Source: Bremia lactucae
Lineage: Eukaryota; Oomycota; Peronosporomycetes; Peronosporales; Peronosporaceae
Reading direction: 5' to 3'
NCBI RefSeq assembly: GCF_004359215.1
Contig: NC_090622.1
Coordinates: 3,281,084 to 3,314,496 of the forward strand
Length of the DNA: 33,413 nucleotides
The notes beneath the pieces are model-generated. The model was given only the letters and a program-made list of their open reading frames with translations, was not told the origin of the DNA and searched no databases. Position numbers and translations under genes: made by a program. This document shows positions 29,935 to 33,413 of the stretch, one piece after another; within the stretch, counting starts at the first letter, position 1, and the number at the start of each line of letters is the position of its first letter.

Positions 29935-30138
29935 TAAAACCTTTGTAAAAAAAACTCTTTCTTTGAGTGTAAATGTGACACTGTTACTGCTTTTCTGATA
30001 TGCATTCCTATGCTTCACTACATAGTGTTCACAATAACTACAGCGCGGTCGTTCCACTGACGTCGTAGCCACGAACAGTCGCCCATCACCGAAACTCCTC
30101 CACTGTCACGTAAGCCACATAAAATCCATCTTCCAACA
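29935..30138 (-). repeat. Copia 5' LTR
   Basis: Starts TGTTGGAAGATGG on the minus strand at 30138. About 204 bp, matching the 3' LTR including CACTATGTAG and CATAGGAATGCATAT. It is followed by TTATGAGCC, which may be the remains of an initiator-Met-tRNA primer-binding site and overlaps the Gag ATG. Confidence 0.88.
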
Positions 30139-30210
30139 CCTTGCCTAAACTGTTACACAGTGTTGCTGAGCTAGTACTGCGGCAGAAATAGCGAAAGATA
30201 CCTCGTTACA
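30139..30210 (-). repeat. LTR fragment, right part of copia-split LTR
   Basis: On the minus strand from 30210: TGTAACGAGGTATCTTTCGC, then GCAGTACTAGCTCAGC, up to CAAGG at 30143-30139. It matches the LTR at 15819 and continues at 24616. Confidence 0.8.
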
Positions 30211-30255
30211 TCGATAGTACAATCAGGTAATGTATGACGAACCGAGCGAGGACAT

Positions 30256-30498
30256 GTGACAGATAGCGCGGTATTGCTTCATCATACTTTCAGCAGAGTG
30301 AAGTCTAGTCTAAATTGCAGGTCTTTGACCGAATTCTTAGCATGTGCGATGGCAAATTACTTAGATCTAAATATTCAGACGGGTTTTGTGCGCAATGAAA
30401 TTAAATTATTTGCTTCGCAATACACTAACCTTGCGGGTGAGTTAAAATATCCTACATTTTCCTCAAGTGTTGCGCAGGGTCATGTTACGGCACATTAG
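30256..30498 (+). other. AT-rich 80-codon open stretch, unidentified
   Basis: Contains SLTEFLACAMANYLDLNIQT and GELKYPTFSSSVAQGHVTAH. Composition is AT-rich, like the bacterial-type block at 26553-27243. I do not recognise a family. It may be a fragment of a longer protein or chance. Confidence 0.3.
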
Positions 30499-30499
30499 A

Positions 30500-30959
30500 T
30501 GTGGTGGACCAGTAGCACGAAATAATAAAAAATATTGATTGCAATTTCTCGGTTTATATATATATATATTGTAAGGCTATTTAGAAACAGAAACATGTTT
30601 TTTAAATCTATGAACAGTTTACATTTTATTTCCCGACAATAGCATATACACTTGGCAACGAATAATTACTACGCCTTTCCATGGCTTATAAACGACTAAG
30701 AGCTTATAATATGTAGAGATATTATAGCAGAGGAGACAACTTGTAGTCAGGAAGTAAATTGGAAAGTATATTAGTCTTTAGAAAACTTACACATGCAATC
30801 AGCTACTCCTCTGTAGAAGCAATACAAAGGTCTCACATGAGTCGTTTCTTTCTTCTTGTAACCGATTGCTGTAGTTTCACTTTCTGTGTCCGTTGCAAAA
30901 CGGTGATAATCAAACGTCATTATGACGTTTGAGCGTACACAAAATGTCCGACATCAACA
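30500..30959 (-). repeat. Second copia family, 3' LTR (far end unresolved)
   Basis: Starts TGTTGATGTCGGACATTTTG on the minus strand at 30959, directly after the polypurine tract GTCAAGGAGGAG (30971-30960). The far end is not identified; a (TA)n run at 30555-30569 lies within or beyond it. This LTR differs from that of the copia element at 24617-30138. Confidence 0.65.
30911..30931. promoter_or_regulatory. Inverted repeat with paired ACGTCA sites in copia LTR
   Basis: CAAACGTCAT, one T, then ATGACGTTTG: a perfect 10-bp inverted repeat with two ACGTCA/TGACGT cores, 29 bp inside the LTR. Such sites bind bZIP factors in other eukaryotes; the role here is inferred only. Confidence 0.4.
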
Positions 30960-30964
30960 CTCCT

Positions 30965-31893
30965 CCTTGACTAAAAGTCCCAACGTTTGTCTTTGCCACG
31001 AGAAATTGGAAGTTGTTTGTCGAAATTGCCTTGACTTGGTTTCAATATACTCCAGCTGAATGACCTTGGTCTTGACTTGGTCGCGAACAAAATGATAGCG
31101 AATATCAATGTGTTTCGCTCGACTTTAATAGCCTTCGTTCTTCGTTCTTCGCAATAGCAATCGCACTCTGGTTGTCTTTATACACAACCACTGGAGCTTC
31201 AATCTTGACCTTCATCTCCATCAATAATTTTTTTGACCACAAATTTTCTTGAATGCACAACGAAAGTGTCACATATTTAGCTTTAGCAGTACTTAGAAAT
31301 ACACTGTTCCGAAGCTTCGACATGAATATGACTGGAGAGTCATTAACCATCATCATGACTCCAGATGTCGAACGTCAACTATCTTTGTCACTTCCCTAAT
31401 CTGCATCACTAAATGCACTCAGCTTCAGGTCACCAGACTTGCTTCGATTTCAAATTTCATTTGTTGCAGTCGACTTTAGGTAGCGTAGCACACGATTGGC
31501 TGCATTCCAGTGCTCTTCACTCGGTTTTTACGAATTTCGACTCAGTCGACCTACTGCAAATGCAATATCAGGTCTTGTACCTGTCGCCGCATATAGGAGT
31601 GATCCTACCAGAGATCGATACGGTCGTTTCTCCATTTTTCGGGTCTTTTTCTCGCACTTAAGAATGACTTGACCTTCCACACTTGGATTGTAAACAACTT
31701 TCGCCCCGACATGATTCAGCTTTACGAACATGCTGTCAATGCACGCATTTTGGCTGATCTTGAGCTTCCTTGTATGCCGTGCATAGTCCACCTCAATACC
31801 GAGAATAAATCTCACATTACCTAGCGTCTTAAACTCGAAATGACTTGCAAGTTCATCTGCAACTTTGTCAATTAAATTAGCAAGTACCTCCAA
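30965..31893 (-). pseudogene. Copia RT C-terminus and RNase H (second element)
   Basis: RT: HFEFKTLGNVRFILGIEVDY, SQNACIDSMFVKLNHVGAKV and RPYRSLVGSLLYAATGTRPD (31893-31528), then a gap with stops. RNase H: VFLSTAKAKYVTLSLCIQEN, VVVYKDNQSAIAIAKNEE (31356-31105) and, after a frameshift, KHIDIRYHFVRDQVKTKVIQ with LEYIETKS (about 31117-31035), followed by text to the polypurine tract. In RNase H the usual TEAEY reads AKAKY, so one acidic active-site residue is replaced by Lys. Confidence 0.88.
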
Positions 31894-31901
31894 TCAGCAT
31901 A

Positions 31902-33389
31902 TCATCGACATACAGCGTCACGTAAATCCACGAAAGGTTTCCATCGTGACGGACAATGACGCAAAACCCTTGTTGCGAAACAACTTCGAAATTGTCTTGA
32001 ACCATTTGCAGCAGCCTGAATTATTTCATACAAACTTATGTTAAGCTTTAAAACTTGACCTAGGTCCATGTCGACACCCCGAGGCGTAGAAATCTTTACA
32101 TCTTCATTCAAAAAGCCATTTATGAACGCAGTATTAACACCATACTGGTGAATTGTCATTCCATGATGACAACACACAGCCACGAAGACGCGAATAGAAT
32201 TCATGTTCGCAACCGGCGAATATATTTCGTGGTAGGCAACTCCATAGGTTTGATGAAAACCCAACGCCACAAGTCGAGCTTTGTACCACTCAATATCACC
32301 ATATTCGTTTCTCTTGATTGCAAAAACCCACTCGGTTCCAATCACCTTTTTGTTTGGAGAATTTTTGTTGATGTCCGAGCGAAGGCTCGTCAGGGTTATG
32401 AACGCCTGAAGACTCGCTTGGACCTTTTCAAACGGATAATGCTGAAGACCCGCGTTACTCGCGTCATGTCCCTCGCTCTCCAAGTCCTGTTCGTGGAGGG
32501 AGGAATCGGTCTGATAGCTTTTCGCCTTCACCGTCCCCCTCACCCGAACGACGCTCGACTCACAGTCGGCGTCACCATCGGTCTCCTTAGCCAGATGGGG
32601 ATATGTGACCTCATTTGGGTCTACATACCGTTTCAGACGACCCACGTAAAATACGGGGTGCGTCTTCATATACGGGGGAAGGGTGAGCCTATAATTTAGG
32701 TCTCCAACCTCTTCAACCACCGTAAAGGGCCCAATGAAACGCGGCAACAACTTCGTAGTACCTCCAGGTAGTACAGAAATTGCATTTTTAGGTAGGGTAG
32801 CAGTACTTAATAGTACTTTTTCACCCACTCTAAAGCGTTCATTGTTTTTGCGACCATTTCGGTCCGCATATTCTTTTTGCTTGTCCTGTGCGCTTGCCAT
32901 TGCGTCACGGACTTTACGTGTGATGGCTAATCGCTCATCCACAAAGCGTTGAGCCTCGCTCACGCTTTTAGCATCAAACTCGCCTATGATACCGCCAAGA
33001 GGTCGGTCATAAGGCGTAGTTTTATTGACCACTGCTAAACTGGCAGGGTCACTAGGGCAAGTTTCTGTCTTTGAGATGATACCCTCATGGGTCATCGTCA
33101 TATTGACGAAACTATGTCCCTCTTTCGCACCGAGCATAGTGAGGGGCCCTCCCCCACTAAGACTCGGGCTGCGCACAAACGAGACTGGCGTCCGAGGATG
33201 GCGCAGTCCGTTAATATAAAACGGTGTCTCACCCGTACTGGCGTGGACACTGTTATTTATAGCGAACTCCACAAAGGGCAATTGCTTGCTCCACTCTTTG
33301 GGAGTTGCTATAGTGCGTAAGACATCCGCCACGACCCGATTGGCACGTTCTGTTTGGCCATCGGTCTGGGGATGATCTGCGGTCGACAT
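31902..33389 (-). pseudogene. In-frame chimera: gypsy integrase tail joined to copia RT
   Basis: A single open frame of 495 codons; gypsy homology continues right to the window edge. Residues 1-339 are gypsy: integrase end (ADHPQTDGQTERANRVVADV), then LPFVEFAINNSVHASTGETP, a tail with DRNGRKNNERFRVGEKVLLS, LLPRFIGPFTVVEEVGDLNY and HPVFYVGRLKRYVDP. At about 32371 it turns into copia RT: KKVIGTEWVFAIKRNEYGDI, YKARLVALGFHQTYGVAYHE and VNTAFINGFLNEDVKIS. The first RT catalytic Asp (expected in QMDVKTAF) is Gly (QYGVNTAF, codon at 32141-32139). The frame ends at 31902. The YVDD box is on the same strand at 31912-31901 but in another frame (LYVDDMLIGG). No promoter can be assigned. Confidence 0.88.
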
Positions 33390-33413
33390 GTGGAGCTTGC
33401 TACCTAGCAGCTC
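32371..33413 (-). mobile_element. Ty3/gypsy element, partial, same family as left window edge
   Basis: Strong nucleotide match (about 90% by eye) in opposite orientation to 1060-2097. The upstream part of the element lies outside the window; the downstream end is cut at 32371, where copia begins. This copy lacks the frameshifts of the left copy. Confidence 0.9.

Larger units (their letters stand above)
24617..30138 (-). mobile_element. Ty1/copia retrotransposon, full length but decayed
   Basis: Order on the minus strand: 5' LTR (30138 to about 29935), Gag (29928 to about 28760), protease (about 28665), integrase (about 28210-27299), a foreign bacterial-type block (27243-26553), RT (26411-25403), RNase H (about 25380-24845), polypurine tract GAGAAGGAG (24834-24826) and 3' LTR (24825-24617). 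Integrase before RT is the diagnostic copia order. A 5-bp duplication CCTTG flanks it (24612-24616 and 30139-30143). LTRs differ at roughly 15% of positions by eye, so the insertion is old. Confidence 0.93.

Noticed and set aside
32148..32699. Plus-strand 183-codon open stretch
   Set aside because: Antisense shadow of the gypsy-copia fusion.
1..33413. RXLR or Crinkler effector genes
   Set aside because: No open frame shows a signal peptide followed by RXLR/EER or LXLFLAK motifs.
1..33413. CRISPR array, rRNA or tRNA genes
   Set aside because: No regularly spaced repeats and no clear rRNA or cloverleaf sequences were seen by eye; a tRNA scan was not possible.

Overview
The window looks like a transposon-rich stretch of a nuclear genome from an oomycete, probably a Peronosporales (Phytophthora or downy mildew) species. 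The evidence is the style of the Ty3/gypsy Gag, protease and integrase families, the intron-less LRR receptor-like kinase, and the nest of decayed elements. No database search was possible, so family names rest on motif recognition. The only intact host-type gene is the LRR receptor-like (pseudo)kinase at 19885-21930 (+). Almost everything else is mobile-element DNA in various states of decay.

Layout. 1-3242: 3' half of a decayed Ty3/gypsy pol (+), with a long antisense reading frame (3110-2117, -) before its polypurine tract and LTR start (3243). About 4500-9960: a second degenerate gypsy chromovirus (+) with Gag, zinc knuckle, protease, RT, an inverted RNase H block, integrase tail with a 136-bp tandem duplication, chromodomain and 3' LTR. 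10740-15390: two internally deleted copies of a third gypsy family placed tail to tail, forming a large imperfect palindrome. 16096-19016: a hAT DNA transposon with a perfect 8-bp target duplication, itself carrying a nested LTR. 19885-21930: the kinase. 22248-22347: a 100-N assembly gap. 22914-24600: LTR and Gag of a fourth gypsy family. 24617-30138: a Ty1/copia element (-) with both LTRs, inserted in a gypsy-type LTR with a 5-bp duplication. 30959-33413: copia RT/RNase H fused in frame to a gypsy integrase, both on the - strand.

The most unusual feature is a roughly 690-bp AT-rich block (about 26553-27243) inside the copia element. It contains the N-terminus of a bacterial-type aspartyl-tRNA synthetase and a piece resembling the C-terminus of a conjugative TraN protein, both of Rickettsiales character. 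Copia coding sequence continues on both sides. This suggests capture of DNA from an intracellular alphaproteobacterium, unless it is an assembly chimera.

The genes do not form a pathway. The window records nested insertion: hAT with an LTR inside it, copia in an LTR, bacterial DNA in copia, and copia joined to gypsy. One receptor-like kinase gene remains open in the middle.
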